Shown: piece by piece, positions 1 to 9,006 of the stretch
Numbering within the stretch: position 1 is the stretch's first letter
How the letters are laid out: the number at the start of each line of letters is the position of its first letter
NCBI RefSeq assembly: GCF_029872155.1
Contig: NZ_JARXLA010000004.1
Span: 62,001 to 126,000 of the forward strand
DNA from: Hyphomicrobium sp. D-2
Lineage (GTDB): Bacteria; Pseudomonadota; Alphaproteobacteria; Rhizobiales; Hyphomicrobiaceae
Length of the DNA: 64,000 bases
Direction of reading: 5' to 3'
Made by a program: the position numbers and the translations under genes
Notes under the pieces: model-generated
What the model was told of the DNA's origin: nothing
The model's input: the letters and a program-made list of their open reading frames with translations, nothing else
Databases searched by the model: none

Positions 1-283
1 GGAAGGTCGGCACGGCCATGGCAGTGATGGCGACGATGAGCGCGGCGCGGCGGCCGTAGTGGTCGCTGACGTGGCCAATGGCGATGCCGCCGAGCGGGCG
101 CATCAGGTAGCCAACGGCAAAGACGCCAAAGGTGGCGAGAAGCTGGGCGACCTGGCTTTCATGGGGAAAGAACTGGCGCCCGATCTCGACGGCGAAAAAG
201 CCGTAGATGGCAAAGTCATACCACTCCAGCACGTTGCCGATCATGCCGGCGCCAATGGCCCGGCGGGTGCGCGCTGGTTGCAT
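1..283 (-). CDS. MFS transporter of the metabolite:H+ symporter type, N-terminal part (runs off the window)
   Basis: Reading the minus strand from an ATG at 283 gives the N-terminus of a major facilitator transporter. The first transmembrane segment starts with the GNVLEWYDFAIYGFFA motif that marks the metabolite:H+ symporter subfamily (proline/betaine, citrate, shikimate carriers). It is followed by VGYLMRPLGGIAIGHVSDHYGRR, shown here only as its parts: the loop 2-3 signature is G-x-x-x-D-x-x-G-R-R. A GAGGGG ribosome site lies about 8 bases before the ATG. The C-terminal part lies left of position 1, so the substrate cannot be guessed. It diverges from purE, leaving about 190 bases for both promoters. 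Confidence 0.85.
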   Translation of the reverse strand, partial: MQPARTRRAIGAGMIGNVLEWYDFAIYGFFAVEIGRQFFPHESQVAQLLATFGVFAVGYLMRPLGGIAIGHVSDHYGRRAALIVAITAMAVPTF

Positions 284-469
284 CCGGATGTGCCCCTCAA
301 GGATGTTTCGCGGTCTGGTTGGTGGGCTGGCCGTCCCCGGGCCAGCGCGTACGGTGAGGCGTTAAGCATGGCATCGGCGGGCTAAGAAACGGCCAAGCGG
401 CAACCAACACTTGTAAATATCGGGCTGTTCCTGTAACTCCGCGCTTTCTGTGGCCGCACGCAGCACGAG

Positions 470-964
470 ATGAGCACCGAAAAAGCCGTTGTAGGCATCA
501 TCATGGGAAGCCAGTCCGACTGGCCGACAATGAAGAAGGCCGCGCAGATCCTGGCAGACTTGCAGGTTCCATTCGAAGCGCGCATCGTTTCCGCCCACCG
601 CACACCTGAACGGCTGTATGACTATGCCAAATCCGCTAAGGATCGGGGCTTGAAGGTCATTATTGCCGGTGCAGGCGGGGCCGCGCATCTGCCGGGCATG
701 ACCGCTTCCATGACCCAGTTGCCGGTTCTGGGCGTGCCCATCGCCACGACCGCGCTGGGCGGCGAAGACAGCCTGCTTTCGATCGTGCAGATGCCAGCGG
801 GCGTTCCGGTCGGCACCCTCGCCATTGGCGAAATGGGCGCCACGAATGCCGGTCTGCTGGCGGCACAGATTCTCGCCATTACCGACGCGGCGCTGCTTAA
901 GCGTCTCGAAGCGCACCGGGCGGCCCGCTCTGCGGCTGTCGCCGAAAGCCCCCAGGATACGTGA
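470..964 (+). CDS. purE: N5-carboxyaminoimidazole ribonucleotide mutase PurE (class I)
   Basis: PurE moves the carboxyl group of N5-CAIR to C4 of the imidazole ring in de novo purine synthesis, directly after PurK. The 164-residue length is normal for the class I bacterial enzyme. The active-site motifs are all present: GSQSDW at residues 13-18, SAHRTP at 41-46 and [12 protein letters not shown] at 66-77. The start ATG at 470 gives the usual short N-terminus before the first strand. The stop codon overlaps a GTG at 961 that can start purK, so the two genes are almost certainly cotranscribed and translationally coupled. The last 15 or so residues are an Ala-rich tail outside the conserved fold. 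Confidence 0.97.
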   Translation: MSTEKAVVGIIMGSQSDWPTMKKAAQILADLQVPFEARIVSAHRTPERLYDYAKSAKDRGLKVIIAGAGGAAHLPGMTASMTQLPVLGVPIATTALGGEDSLLSIVQMPAGVPVGTLAIGEMGATNAGLLAAQILAITDAALLKRLEAHRAARSAAVAESPQDT

Positions 965-2076
965 GACCGCATAGGATGCAGCCTCTTCCCCCCGGCTCGA
1001 CGATTGGCATTCTCGGTGCCGGTCAGCTCGGCCGTATGCTTGCCGTGGCAGCTTCGCGGCTTGGCCTCAAGGCTCACATTTATAGCGACGTTCCGGGGCC
1101 CGCTTCGGATGTCGCGGCATCGACAACGATCGGCGCATACGATGATCTGGCGAAGATCACGGCTTTCGCGGCTGAGACCGATGTCATCACCTATGAATTT
1201 GAAAACGTTCCTGTTTCTGCCGCTGCTGCGGTGGAAAAAGTGCGTCCGGTGCGTCCGGGGCTGAAGCCTCTGGAAGTGGCGCAGGATCGCTTCAAGGAAA
1301 AAAGCTTCATCGCTTCGCTGGGCCTGCCGTTGCCGCGCTTTGCGCTGGTCGAAGGGCCGGGCGATTTTGCTGCCGCGATTGAAGCCGTTGGCGCGCCATC
1401 GATCCTGAAGTCGCGCCGTCTCGGCTATGACGGCAAGGGCCAGGCCCGGCTGGCTTCGCCCGATCAGATCGGCGAGGCGTTCGAAGCCATCGGCCGTGCG
1501 CCTGCAACTTTGGAGGCGATGGTCAACTTCCAGTTCGAGGTTTCGGTGCTGCTGGTGCGTGGCATCAATGGCGAAACGCTGGTTTACGATATCCCGCAGA
1601 ACCATCACGAGGGCGGTATCCTGCGGACCTCCACGGTGCCGAGCCGCCTGCCCGCCGCCCATCGCGAGCGGGCGATCGAGATTGCTTCGACGCTGGCAGA
1701 GGCGCTGGGTTATGTCGGTTTGATCGGCGTCGAGATGTTCTACGTCGGCGATGCGCTTGAGCCGCTGCTGCTGAACGAGTTTGCCCCGCGGGTCCATAAT
1801 TCAGGCCACTGGACGATGGATGCATGCGCCGTCGGCCAGTTTGAGAACCACATTCGGGCCGTTGCCGGCTGGCCGCTGGGTGCGACGGAACGTCATTCGG
1901 ATTGTCAGATGACCAATCTGATCGGCGATGATGTTGCCGCGTGGCCGCAGTTGGCGGGCGAAGCTAATGCCTGTCTGCATCTTTACGGAAAGAACAAAGC
2001 TTTGCCCGGCCGCAAAATGGGTCACGTCAACAGGCTATTCCCCCGCTCAGGTGACGTTGAAACCCGTTCACTCTAA
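961..2076 (+). CDS. purK: N5-carboxyaminoimidazole ribonucleotide synthase PurK
   Basis: PurK is an ATP-grasp enzyme that carboxylates aminoimidazole ribonucleotide with bicarbonate and ATP, feeding PurE. The N-terminal Rossmann-like motif GAGQLGRM (residues 19-26 from the GTG) and the central ATP-grasp segment with [12 protein letters not shown] are clear. The C-terminal part has the [14 protein letters not shown] metal/ATP-binding stretch. Two starts are possible: GTG at 961, overlapping the purE stop and preceded by AGGA, or ATG at 976, which fits the usual N-terminus [16 protein letters not shown] better. The length of 366-371 residues is standard. A weak GC hairpin (about 2094-2120) follows the stop before rpsU. 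Confidence 0.96.
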   Translation: MRPHRMQPLPPGSTIGILGAGQLGRMLAVAASRLGLKAHIYSDVPGPASDVAASTTIGAYDDLAKITAFAAETDVITYEFENVPVSAAAAVEKVRPVRPGLKPLEVAQDRFKEKSFIASLGLPLPRFALVEGPGDFAAAIEAVGAPSILKSRRLGYDGKGQARLASPDQIGEAFEAIGRAPATLEAMVNFQFEVSVLLVRGINGETLVYDIPQNHHEGGILRTSTVPSRLPAAHRERAIEIASTLAEALGYVGLIGVEMFYVGDALEPLLLNEFAPRVHNSGHWTMDACAVGQFENHIRAVAGWPLGATERHSDCQMTNLIGDDVAAWPQLAGEANACLHLYGKNKALPGRKMGHVNRLFPRSGDVETRSL

Positions 2077-2211
2077 TCACGCATGGACAATCCGGCGCTC
2101 CCTGTGGTAGGGGAAGCGCCATCATCAACGGCAATCGGGGCGTGGTGTTTAGATACCGCACCGTATGCCGCTTTTTTCATTGGTCACCACAAGGCACAAG
2201 GAAGTAGCCGC

Positions 2212-2454
2212 TTGCAGGTTCTCGTCCGCGACAACAACGTCGATCAGGCTCTCAAGGCGCTCAAGAAGAAGATGCAGCGCGAGGGCATTTTCCGTGAGAT
2301 GAAGCTCCGTAACTATTTTGAAAAGCCCTCCGAGCGTAAGGCTCGTGAGCAGGCTGAAGCTGTGCGCCGCGCCCGTAAGCTGGCTCGCAAGCGCGCTCAG
2401 CGTGAAGGCCTTCTGCCCGGCAAGGCTGCACCCGCTGCTGGTGCCCGCCGCTAA
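2212..2454 (+). CDS. rpsU: 30S ribosomal protein bS21
   Basis: The 80-residue product begins [20 protein letters not shown] and continues with a very basic, Arg/Lys-rich helical region ending in an Ala/Gly tail, the standard form of alphaproteobacterial bS21. bS21 binds the 30S platform near the anti-Shine-Dalgarno region and helps initiation. The start must be a TTG at 2212: the residues upstream in the same frame do not belong to the family, there is no ATG or GTG at the right place, and AAGGAAG lies about 8 bases before the TTG. A weak start codon is noteworthy in a ribosomal protein gene and may limit its expression. Confidence 0.95.
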   Translation: MQVLVRDNNVDQALKALKKKMQREGIFREMKLRNYFEKPSERKAREQAEAVRRARKLARKRAQREGLLPGKAAPAAGARR

Positions 2455-2488
2455 AAGTCGGTTTCCGACGGCATTCCTTGTGATTTAG

Positions 2489-2520
2489 TGCGCCCTGAGT
2501 TATTTGCTCACGGGCGCATT
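2489..2520. terminator. Bidirectional hairpin between rpsU and the convergent hydrolase gene
   Basis: TGCGCCC-TGAG, a short AT-rich loop and CTCA-C-GGGCGCA form a long stem with one bulged base. It sits between convergent genes and covers the stop codon of the minus-strand hydrolase. There is no good T-run on either side, so it is a probable rather than a certain terminator. Confidence 0.5.
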
Positions 2521-3374
2521 TGCCGTTGGAGAGGCGCGTCATCGTAGGCGTCGAGCGCCTTGGCGCGCTTGTCGTATAGCGCCTCGATCCAGCGGAACAT
2601 CGCCTCGTGCGAACCGTGCAGGTGGTGGTCCGAGTGGCCCGCGCGCGGGAAGGTGATGATATCCTTCGGCGCGTTGGCGGCCTCATAAACGGCCTTCCCC
2701 ATCTCCACCGGAATGACGCGATCTTCTTCGCCATGCAGAATGAGCAGCGGAGCGGTCACGCGCGGCAGATGCTGTAGAGTCTCGTAGCGGTCGAAGATGA
2801 ACGGCCGCACCGGCAGCCATGGATAGGACAGCGCTGCCACGTCGACGATCGACGTATACGGCGCATCCAGCACGACGCCGCCAACCTCGTGCGCGGCGGC
2901 CAGTTGCACGGCGACGCCCGACCCGATGGATTCGCCATAGACGATGATGTCTTCCGGGGCGACGCCGTCATCGCGCAGCGCCTGATAGGCCAGCGCCGCA
3001 TCGGCAACATTGTCAGCTTCGCTGGGCTGACCTTCCGATCCGCCGAAGCCGCGATAACTGAGCATCAGCACGCCGTAGCCTTGCGCCAAGAAGCGCCGCA
3101 TCCGTTCGGAGCGATTGGTGAGGTTGCCGGCGTTGCCATGGAAATACAGCAGCGTTGGCTTGCCGGGGCTGGCGGGGGCGTACCAGCTGACGAGCTGGGT
3201 GCCATCCGCAGCGGTCAACACGCGCTCGCGGGCGCCGGGCAGGTTGAACGCTGCCGGTGAGACGCGCTCAGCATCCGGAAAGTACATTAGCTTGCGCTGC
3301 AAAACGAATGCGGCAACCGCTACCACTGCGTAGACGGCAAAAAGGGCCAGCGCGATCTTGATGATGAGCTGCAT
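2508..3374 (-). CDS. Membrane-anchored alpha/beta hydrolase (BEM46/ABHD13-like)
   Basis: The protein of 288 residues starts with one hydrophobic helix (about residues 3-23), which should anchor it in the inner membrane, followed by an alpha/beta hydrolase fold. The oxyanion motif YFHGNAGN, the nucleophile elbow GESIGSG (Ser near residue 149), an acid in HGEEDRVIP and the histidine in RAGHSDHH form a full catalytic triad. This combination is typical of the BEM46/ABHD13 group, whose substrates are poorly known. The start at 3374 is chosen over a longer frame (3431) because GGAGAGG lies 4 bases upstream. It converges on rpsU. A specific reaction cannot be given. Confidence 0.85.
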   Translation of the reverse strand: MQLIIKIALALFAVYAVVAVAAFVLQRKLMYFPDAERVSPAAFNLPGARERVLTAADGTQLVSWYAPASPGKPTLLYFHGNAGNLTNRSERMRRFLAQGYGVLMLSYRGFGGSEGQPSEADNVADAALAYQALRDDGVAPEDIIVYGESIGSGVAVQLAAAHEVGGVVLDAPYTSIVDVAALSYPWLPVRPFIFDRYETLQHLPRVTAPLLILHGEEDRVIPVEMGKAVYEAANAPKDIITFPRAGHSDHHLHGSHEAMFRWIEALYDKRAKALDAYDDAPLQRQMRP

Positions 3375-3647
3375 GCCTCTCCAACGCGCTTTTGCTGCAC
3401 CGATGGTTGAGCGGACGGGCGGTGGTGCCAAGCGGATGGCAGACTAGCCCGATCCGGCGCCGTCTGCGAAGCCGAACCGCTTCGGCCAATTACAAAATCG
3501 AATACGTCGTGGCTGAAAACCCGCAAAAAATTTTACGAGCCAATGCAACTCGGAGACAGGACAACAGATGTCGGATGGCTCTTTGTCCAAGCCATCCGAA
3601 TTGCAGCGTCGGGCCGCAGCCCTGGCCAGATCGTCTGGCCGTCCGTG

Positions 3648-4766
3648 CTACTGGCCGAGTGCCCGGAGCGGATCGAAGTAGGGTTCGCCCAACGATTCAG
3701 CGACCGCTGGATGCGTAATCTTGCCATCATAGACGTTGAGGCCAGCCCGCAGATGCGGATCTTCCACCAGCGCCTCGGTGGTGCCCTTGTTGGCCAGCGC
3801 CAGTACGAACGGCAACGTGGCGTTGTTGAGGGCAAAGGCAGAAGTACGCGCGACCGCGCCGGGCATGTTGGCGACGCAGTAATGCACGACACCATGCTCA
3901 ACGTAGCTGGGTGCCGCATGTGTGGTCGGCCGCGAAGTTTCGGCAAACCCACCTTGATCGATCGCAATATCGACGATGACCGAGCCGCGCTTCATGGCTT
4001 TGACCATGTCGGTGCTGATCAGCTTGGGGGCCGAGCGACCCGGTATCAGCACCGCGCCGATGACGAGATCGGCTTCAAGCACGTAATCCTCAATTGCCTG
4101 GCGGGTTGAGAATATAGTGTTGAGGCCCGCGCCGAACTGCTGGTCGAGCCCGTACAGCCGCTCAAGATTGACATCGAGGCAGGTGACGGAGGCTTCAAGG
4201 CCGATGGCCATGCGCACCGCGTTGACGCCGGAAACACCACCGCCGATTACGACGACGTTGGCTGGGGCAACGCCAGCGGACCCGCCAAGCAGCATGCCGC
4301 GTCCGCCCTGTTCCATCTCAAGGCAATGGGCGCCAGCCTGAATCGACATGCGGCCCGCAACTTCACTCATGGGTGACAGCAACGGAAGGCCGCCGCGCGC
4401 GCCGGTCACCGTTTCGTAGGCGATGGCAGCAACACCGGAGCGCATCAGGCCGTGCGCTTGATCCGGGTCAGGCGCGAGATGGAGATAGGTGAAAAGCGTC
4501 TGGCCAGGGCGAAGCATGGCGCGTTCAGCGGCCAGCGGCTCTTTCACCTTCACGATGAGATCGCTGCTGGCGAACACTTCGTCGGCGGACGGCAACACGG
4601 TTGCGCCAGCTTTCACATAGTCTTCGTCTGTCACGCCAATGCGGGCGGCCGCGTTTTTCTCGACGAAAACCTGATGGCCGTGGGCAACCAGTTCCCGCAC
4701 GCTGGCAGGTACAAGTCCGACCCGGTTTTCGAAAACTTTAATTTCTTTGGGCACGCCGATGCGCAT
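3648..4766 (-). CDS. ald: Alanine dehydrogenase
   Basis: Ald reversibly deaminates L-alanine to pyruvate and ammonia with NAD+. The 372 residues match the family length. The N-terminus MRIGVPKEIK, the substrate lysine in VKVKEPL, the catalytic histidine in TYLHLAPD and the LLSPMSEVAGRMS signature are present. They are followed by a Rossmann domain with GGGVSGVNAVRMA and an acidic residue ending strand 2 (CLDVN), which favours NAD+ over NADP+. The ATG at 4766 is preferred to a longer frame at 4799 because GGAGAAAGG precedes it and the homologous N-terminus starts there. The SLATT-like gene upstream is on the same strand 111 bases away. Confidence 0.96.
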   Translation of the reverse strand: MRIGVPKEIKVFENRVGLVPASVRELVAHGHQVFVEKNAAARIGVTDEDYVKAGATVLPSADEVFASSDLIVKVKEPLAAERAMLRPGQTLFTYLHLAPDPDQAHGLMRSGVAAIAYETVTGARGGLPLLSPMSEVAGRMSIQAGAHCLEMEQGGRGMLLGGSAGVAPANVVVIGGGVSGVNAVRMAIGLEASVTCLDVNLERLYGLDQQFGAGLNTIFSTRQAIEDYVLEADLVIGAVLIPGRSAPKLISTDMVKAMKRGSVIVDIAIDQGGFAETSRPTTHAAPSYVEHGVVHYCVANMPGAVARTSAFALNNATLPFVLALANKGTTEALVEDPHLRAGLNVYDGKITHPAVAESLGEPYFDPLRALGQ

Positions 4767-4877
4767 GTTGGCGCCTTTCTCCGCTTGAAGTCGCGGCAAG
4801 GGTATTGCGGATTACCGCCTTGGCAACCGCGATCTTGGTCTGGCCCCCATATCAGGGTGCGGCTTTTGCGGTTCGGC

Positions 4878-5642
4878 TTAATTTGCAGGTCGGAATGGAG
4901 ATGCGCGCTGCGCGCCGGTGAAGTCGGGCAAGGCGCCGCCCTTGGTCGCTGACGCGGTGTTCTGCCCCGGCGGAACCAGAAGCAGCAGCATCGCGCTCAA
5001 CAGCAGCGGTCCGATCCAGATTGCCCAGTAGAGGCCATAGATCTGCACAGCCTCGCGGCGTCGCAACGCGGCCAGCTTCTTTTTCTGGTCTGCCTGATTT
5101 GCGGCGTTCTTCAAATCCTGCTGCGCGCGGGCGATTTCATAGTCGATCTCGTCGTGGTTCTCGCCGCACTCATGCAGCGCCCGTTCGTATTCTTCGAGGA
5201 TCGGCTGCAATTCGCGATCGGCAACTCCGTTCATCAGCGTAAGCCGTTGCAGCGCGCTGTTGACCTTGCGGCCGCACTCGTCGAAGCGGCGCGCCTTGGC
5301 AGGATAATCCTTCGCCTGCTCGATGAGACCGATGACCATGGACAGAGAGCCGGTGACAAAGCCGGTGAAATCCAGCACGTTGCGCGTATGCACGCTGATG
5401 CTGTCCTGAAAGATGGTGGTGTAGATCGGCAGCAGAAATCCGAACACACCCGCCAGCGCAAATGCCAGCGTGCTTGCATCCTGCTTGCGCTCGAATCGTT
5501 TTGCGGCGTTGAAGCGTGCGCGCTTCACGACGTTCCAGTTGTTCAGGTATCTGTCGCGCGCGGATACGTTCTTGCGCACGGTCTCAGCCGCAAGCCGGAT
5601 TTGTGTCGCGCCAGATGCCGTGGGAATTCGACTCGTCTGCAT
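4878..5642 (-). CDS. SLATT-like domain membrane protein
   Basis: This 254-residue protein has two adjacent transmembrane helices (about 57-79 and 89-108), then a charged helical region with ENHDEIDY at 161-168, and a third hydrophobic helix at 203-223. Two helices followed by cytoplasmic helices and an ENH..IDY motif is the layout of SLATT domains (SMODS and SLOG-associating two-TM effectors). These are predicted pore-forming effectors of nucleotide-signalling conflict systems. No CD-NTase, SLOG protein or reverse transcriptase is encoded next to it: its neighbours are ald and gph. The family call is from pattern memory. If wrong, it is simply an unknown three-TM protein. Confidence 0.6.
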   Translation of the reverse strand: MQTSRIPTASGATQIRLAAETVRKNVSARDRYLNNWNVVKRARFNAAKRFERKQDASTLAFALAGVFGFLLPIYTTIFQDSISVHTRNVLDFTGFVTGSLSMVIGLIEQAKDYPAKARRFDECGRKVNSALQRLTLMNGVADRELQPILEEYERALHECGENHDEIDYEIARAQQDLKNAANQADQKKKLAALRRREAVQIYGLYWAIWIGPLLLSAMLLLLVPPGQNTASATKGGALPDFTGAQRASPFRPAN

Positions 5643-5969
5643 GCGGGCACATTACTGCGCATCTATCGAACGCTCATCAGGCGAGATGCCATTCCGATGG
5701 CCAATGCGCCGGATGGTGTTGAAAACCGGAAGGCGCATCAGGGGGCCGTGCCGCAGGGTCGCATCCGCTGGCAAACCCGCCGCGCAAATCGCGAATGTTA
5801 CGACCGCTTACCGAACGTTATCGGTGGCGACTCTTTGCGCGGGTTGCAAAACCTGTGGTTGACCTACGATGTAAGGTACTCGTTGGCGCCTTTCTGATGT
5901 GCTCTGCGTGTTGATATTCGCCGCAGCCGTGCGCCCAAAATTCTCGTCTGAATGCCTGGAGTAATGCGT
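5643..5969. other. Divergent intergenic region without a convincing gene
   Basis: This stretch of about 330 bases separates the minus-strand SLATT-like gene from the plus-strand phosphatase gene and must hold both promoters. A plus-strand frame from about 5698 to 5897 could encode a 60-odd-residue basic peptide, but it resembles nothing I recognise and has no good ribosome site. Confidence 0.4.
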
Positions 5970-6710
5970 ATGCGGTTACCTCCCGTTCCAACAACGCCGA
6001 CTGTCGTATTCGATCTGGACGGCACGCTTGTGCACACCGTTCCGGACATCGCCGCCGCGTTGGATGAAGTTCTCGCGCCCTATGGTGTTGCTTCGACCAG
6101 CGAGGATGAAGCTGCCTCCATGATGGGCGACGGCCTCAGCGAATTCTTCTGGCGCGCGTTGACCTCCAAGCGTCTCAATTTGTCGGCCGATGAGGCGGAT
6201 ACAGCGCGGCGTCGCTTTATTGCCTGCTATGCCAAGCAGCCGGCGCGTCGATCACGCGTTTATCCGGGCATCTATGCGCTGTTGCAGGAGCTGCGTCAGC
6301 GCAATGTTCGCATTGCGGTCTGCACCAACAAGATCGAGGAAATTGCGCGTACGATCTTGCAGGATATGCGCCTGCTGAATTGTTTTGATGCGGTGGTTGG
6401 CGCCGGTGGCGATCGGCCGGCGAAGCCCGATCCTCGCCCTGTTCTGGAAGCAGTTACGCGAGCAGGCGGACAAATGGAGCGGGCGCTGCTTGTCGGTGAC
6501 ACGAGCGCCGATCACGGCGCGGCAATTGCTGCGCGCATTCCGCTGGTGCTGGTCGATTACGGCTATAGCCATTTGCCGATCAGCGCGCTGACCTATGGCA
6601 TCATTGTCGATAATCCCACGAGCCTGCACGACGCGGTGATGCGGTTTGTCGGCATGGAGGATTATCGCGGACCGGACGCCGAAGCGGAGCATCATCCCGG
6701 CGTCGCTTAG
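5970..6710 (+). CDS. gph: HAD-family phosphoglycolate phosphatase
   Basis: The 246-residue product is a haloacid dehalogenase-type phosphatase. Motif I is VFDLDGTLVHTVPDIAAALDE (given in part: DLDGTL), motif II the CTNK segment, motif III the lysine in GDRPAKPDP, and motif IV LVGDTSADHGAA. The helical cap after motif I fits the Gph subgroup, which removes 2-phosphoglycolate made by Rubisco oxygenation or DNA repair. The ATG at 5970 is favoured because GGAG lies 8 bases before it. Upstream ATGs at 5952 and 5964 are in frame but badly spaced. Related HAD enzymes with other phosphosugar substrates cannot be ruled out. Confidence 0.88.
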   Translation: MRLPPVPTTPTVVFDLDGTLVHTVPDIAAALDEVLAPYGVASTSEDEAASMMGDGLSEFFWRALTSKRLNLSADEADTARRRFIACYAKQPARRSRVYPGIYALLQELRQRNVRIAVCTNKIEEIARTILQDMRLLNCFDAVVGAGGDRPAKPDPRPVLEAVTRAGGQMERALLVGDTSADHGAAIAARIPLVLVDYGYSHLPISALTYGIIVDNPTSLHDAVMRFVGMEDYRGPDAEAEHHPGVA

Positions 6711-6767
6711 GCGCGCCAGTCACACTGAATCATGCGGCAAAGGTAAGTGGTACGCGCTGAGCTGAGC

Positions 6768-7109
6768 CTATTCGCCAGCGGCAAGCTGACGTTTGCAGAT
6801 CTCACGCCATTTGCTTTTGGTGATGTGTGTGCCTGCATCCCAGGTGTCGATGCAATACTGAAGTTTTTCAGCGCGAGTAGGCGCCTTGTAGTCGCTGATG
6901 CTGGGCGCCGCGGTGTCGGTGCTGCCACCCTCGCGATAGTTGCGCGTGCCCTTGCGGCCGGCGTCAACCGTGCTGACGACGGTGAGTGTCGTCGCGGGGT
7001 GAGCAGACGAAGCTGCGACTGTCCATGCACCGGCGGCGGCGTTTGATGCCGTCAAAGCAAGGAGCGAAAGCGCACCGAGGGCGCATATATATGTGCGAGC
7101 AAAGGCCAT
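6768..7109 (-). CDS. Small secreted protein of unknown function
   Basis: The 113-residue product has a clean Sec signal peptide: a short basic N-terminus, a hydrophobic stretch (about residues 8-20) and an SNAAAGA cleavage region. The mature part is small and polar with two cysteines (in the QYCIDTWD and REICKRQ segments) that could form a disulfide in the periplasm. The spacing of C, W and K/R residues in the C-terminal 40 residues recalls small exported Hyphomicrobiales proteins of unknown function. It lies between gph (convergent) and the bactofilin gene (same strand). No function is proposed. Confidence 0.65.
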   Translation of the reverse strand: MAFARTYICALGALSLLALTASNAAAGAWTVAASSAHPATTLTVVSTVDAGRKGTRNYREGGSTDTAAPSISDYKAPTRAEKLQYCIDTWDAGTHITKSKWREICKRQLAAGE

Positions 7110-7227
7110 GGTTAATCCTACAACGGATTGCCGCCGCGTGGTGCAGGAACAGGATTTCTGGTGAAGCTTTGCTGGCGTAATGGTCCGGATTGGAACGACG
7201 CTTTTGCGTGCGCGGATCCGAGCTCTG

Positions 7228-7268
7228 AAAAGGGGAAGGCGCGCGAAAGGGGACGTTCGCGCGCCTTC
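7228..7268 (-). terminator. Intrinsic terminator of the bactofilin gene
   Basis: A perfect 13-bp stem (7235-7247 with 7256-7268, GAAGGCGCGCGAA and its complement) around an 8-base loop lies 49 bases past the bactofilin stop. On the minus strand it is followed by CCCTTTT. Stem strength and position make it a good rho-independent terminator. Confidence 0.8.
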
Positions 7269-7316
7269 GCCGGCCAGGGCCGGGAAAGCCTGACCGGCTG
7301 TATGCCGTGTGATGGT

Positions 7317-7850
7317 TCAGGGAGCTTCAGAAGCAGCGGCGCTGCTGGGCGCGCTCTTGCTGGTGTTGCGGGATGATGCTGGTTTTGTCGTTTCGGTCCT
7401 GATGGAAGCGCTGGCCGTTTCATCCATGTGCCGCAGAGTGCCCATGATGCGCGCGCCTTCATCGGCCGAAAATATCTGATGGATGATCTCGCTCTCAACG
7501 ATCGCGGTGTTTTCCATTCGCACGCGCTTGGCGTTTATCTTGCCGGTGCTGCGTCCGCGGATGATGACTTCCTCCGCATCAATGCCGCCTTCAACCGAAG
7601 CATCGGTGTCGATGATAAGCAGCTTGCAATGCACGTTGCCGAATACGTTGCCCTTGATGAGAATGTCGCCGTTGCTTTCTAGATCGCCGCGCACTGTCAG
7701 GCATTCGTCAACGAGCGCATGCACGGGTGGCTTGGTGCGATCTGGTGCGGCGTATTCTCCGGTTGCAGGATGTACTGCCGGGGCAGAAGGCTCGATGCTG
7801 TCGGCGTTTCCTGGTGCAGCAAAGCTGTCAAGTTTCTTGGTATTGAACAT
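7317..7850 (-). CDS. Bactofilin (polymer-forming cytoskeletal protein)
   Basis: Bactofilins polymerise without nucleotide into filaments that position cell-wall or stalk-building enzymes. In this 177-residue protein a disordered N-terminus of about 45 residues precedes a core of regularly spaced short hydrophobic strands. The core holds repeats such as LTVRGDLESNGDILIKG and VEGGIDAEEVIIRG, the right-handed beta-helix of the family (DUF583), up to about residue 140. A Ser/Ala/Thr-rich tail follows. Flexible tails flanking one beta-helix are typical. The gene has its own terminator downstream and about 200 bases of upstream DNA, so it is probably transcribed alone. Confidence 0.93.
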   Translation of the reverse strand: MFNTKKLDSFAAPGNADSIEPSAPAVHPATGEYAAPDRTKPPVHALVDECLTVRGDLESNGDILIKGNVFGNVHCKLLIIDTDASVEGGIDAEEVIIRGRSTGKINAKRVRMENTAIVESEIIHQIFSADEGARIMGTLRHMDETASASIRTETTKPASSRNTSKSAPSSAAASEAP

Positions 7851-8051
7851 TGCGAATGCCCTTGTGGAATGATGCAGGCAATATCCGAGCTACGCAGATG
7901 AGCAGTAACAGCAGCAATTAAGTGACTGTTCGCACACTATTGGAAGCAAAGAGTGCTGTTCCCGTGAGCAATATGCGTAAATGAAATTGAAGTGTTTCCC
8001 GCGCGCTACTCGCACGTCAAAGGATATAAGTCAGTGTTCAATCGGATTGCG

Positions 8052-8942
8052 CTATTGCAATCCACTCTGTTGCAGCAGTCGAAGAACCGCGCTGCATGGC
8101 GCTACAAATGAGTGCCAGTCGCCCTTCTTCTTCGGATCGACATCATATCGAAAGCGGTTCTGCGGTCCGGCCGCGCCTTTGGCCATGACGCCGACAAGCG
8201 ATCCATCATGCGCAAGAACAGGCCCGCCGGAATTGCCGGGCAGTGAGTCCACGCTGGTGGCGATGTAGGTGGATGTCGTGTCGCGAAACTCGGCCTTGCC
8301 GATGCCGACAGAAATGCCGTGGCTCCAGCGCTTGATCTGCTGCGACTGTTTCAGCGAGCGCCGCTTGGCGACACCGGGAAAGCCGATCGCGTAGACTTCC
8401 TGCTCGAACGCGCTGTCACATTGTCCGTTCACGGGCAGGGGTGCGCCGACGTGGCGTTTCGATGGTGCTACGACCCGGATGACGGCGAGATCGTACGCAT
8501 CATCGATGCGGACGGCTTTGACATTGTCGAGCCGCTGCGGGCGCGGCGCGAGCGTGATGCCATCCGCCTCAAAGCGTTTGCTGCTGGTGTCTTCAACCAG
8601 ATAGCGCTTCTGGCCTTTGCAATCCTCCACTGCATGTCCGGCGGTGATGAAATAGTGCTCAGTGCGTTCGCCCTTCGGTACGCGTCGGACCGGGAAGGCG
8701 GAGGCGGTGTAACTGCCTTTGCTGCCTTCGCACACGAACGCGTAGACGGAGTTCCATGCCTCGGAAACAGCTGCGGGGCGCTCGTCGGTGAAGAAGCCTT
8801 CGCCCGCGTGAGCCGATGACAGCGAAAGCATCGGCATGGCGACAGCAATGATGGTGCTGACGGCAAACATCGTCGTCAGACGCCGCGTGATGGCGCCGGC
8901 GGCTAGTGGCTTGCGGACTAATTTGGCAGAGGCGGGCGGCAT
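8052..8942 (-). CDS. Exported trypsin-like serine protease
   Basis: The protein carries a chymotrypsin-fold protease with a complete triad: His in FITAGHAVED (about residue 103 from this start), Asp in AYDLAVIRV (about 151) and Ser in LPGNSGGPV (about 238). A hydrophobic segment ending in SSAHA-G is a signal peptide, so it acts in the periplasm or outside. There is no PDZ domain, unlike DegP. The frame is open up to 9104, but the stretch 9007-9041 holds a strong hairpin that looks like the pnt terminator, so a start downstream of it is likely. ATG at 8942 or 8870 both keep the signal peptide, and neither has a clear ribosome site. Confidence 0.8.
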   Translation of the reverse strand: MPPASAKLVRKPLAAGAITRRLTTMFAVSTIIAVAMPMLSLSSAHAGEGFFTDERPAAVSEAWNSVYAFVCEGSKGSYTASAFPVRRVPKGERTEHYFITAGHAVEDCKGQKRYLVEDTSSKRFEADGITLAPRPQRLDNVKAVRIDDAYDLAVIRVVAPSKRHVGAPLPVNGQCDSAFEQEVYAIGFPGVAKRRSLKQSQQIKRWSHGISVGIGKAEFRDTTSTYIATSVDSLPGNSGGPVLAHDGSLVGVMAKGAAGPQNRFRYDVDPKKKGDWHSFVAPCSAVLRLLQQSGLQ

Positions 8943-9006
8943 GGGTGCGGCGAATGGTTGTTGCAACTCTGCCTGCGGAACCGGGCGGCATCCCATCGAA
9001 AACAGC

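Noticed and set aside
622-1797. Long minus-strand frame across purE-purK (391 codons)
   Set aside because: It is the mirror of two certain genes; composition is Arg/His-rich and no domain is seen.
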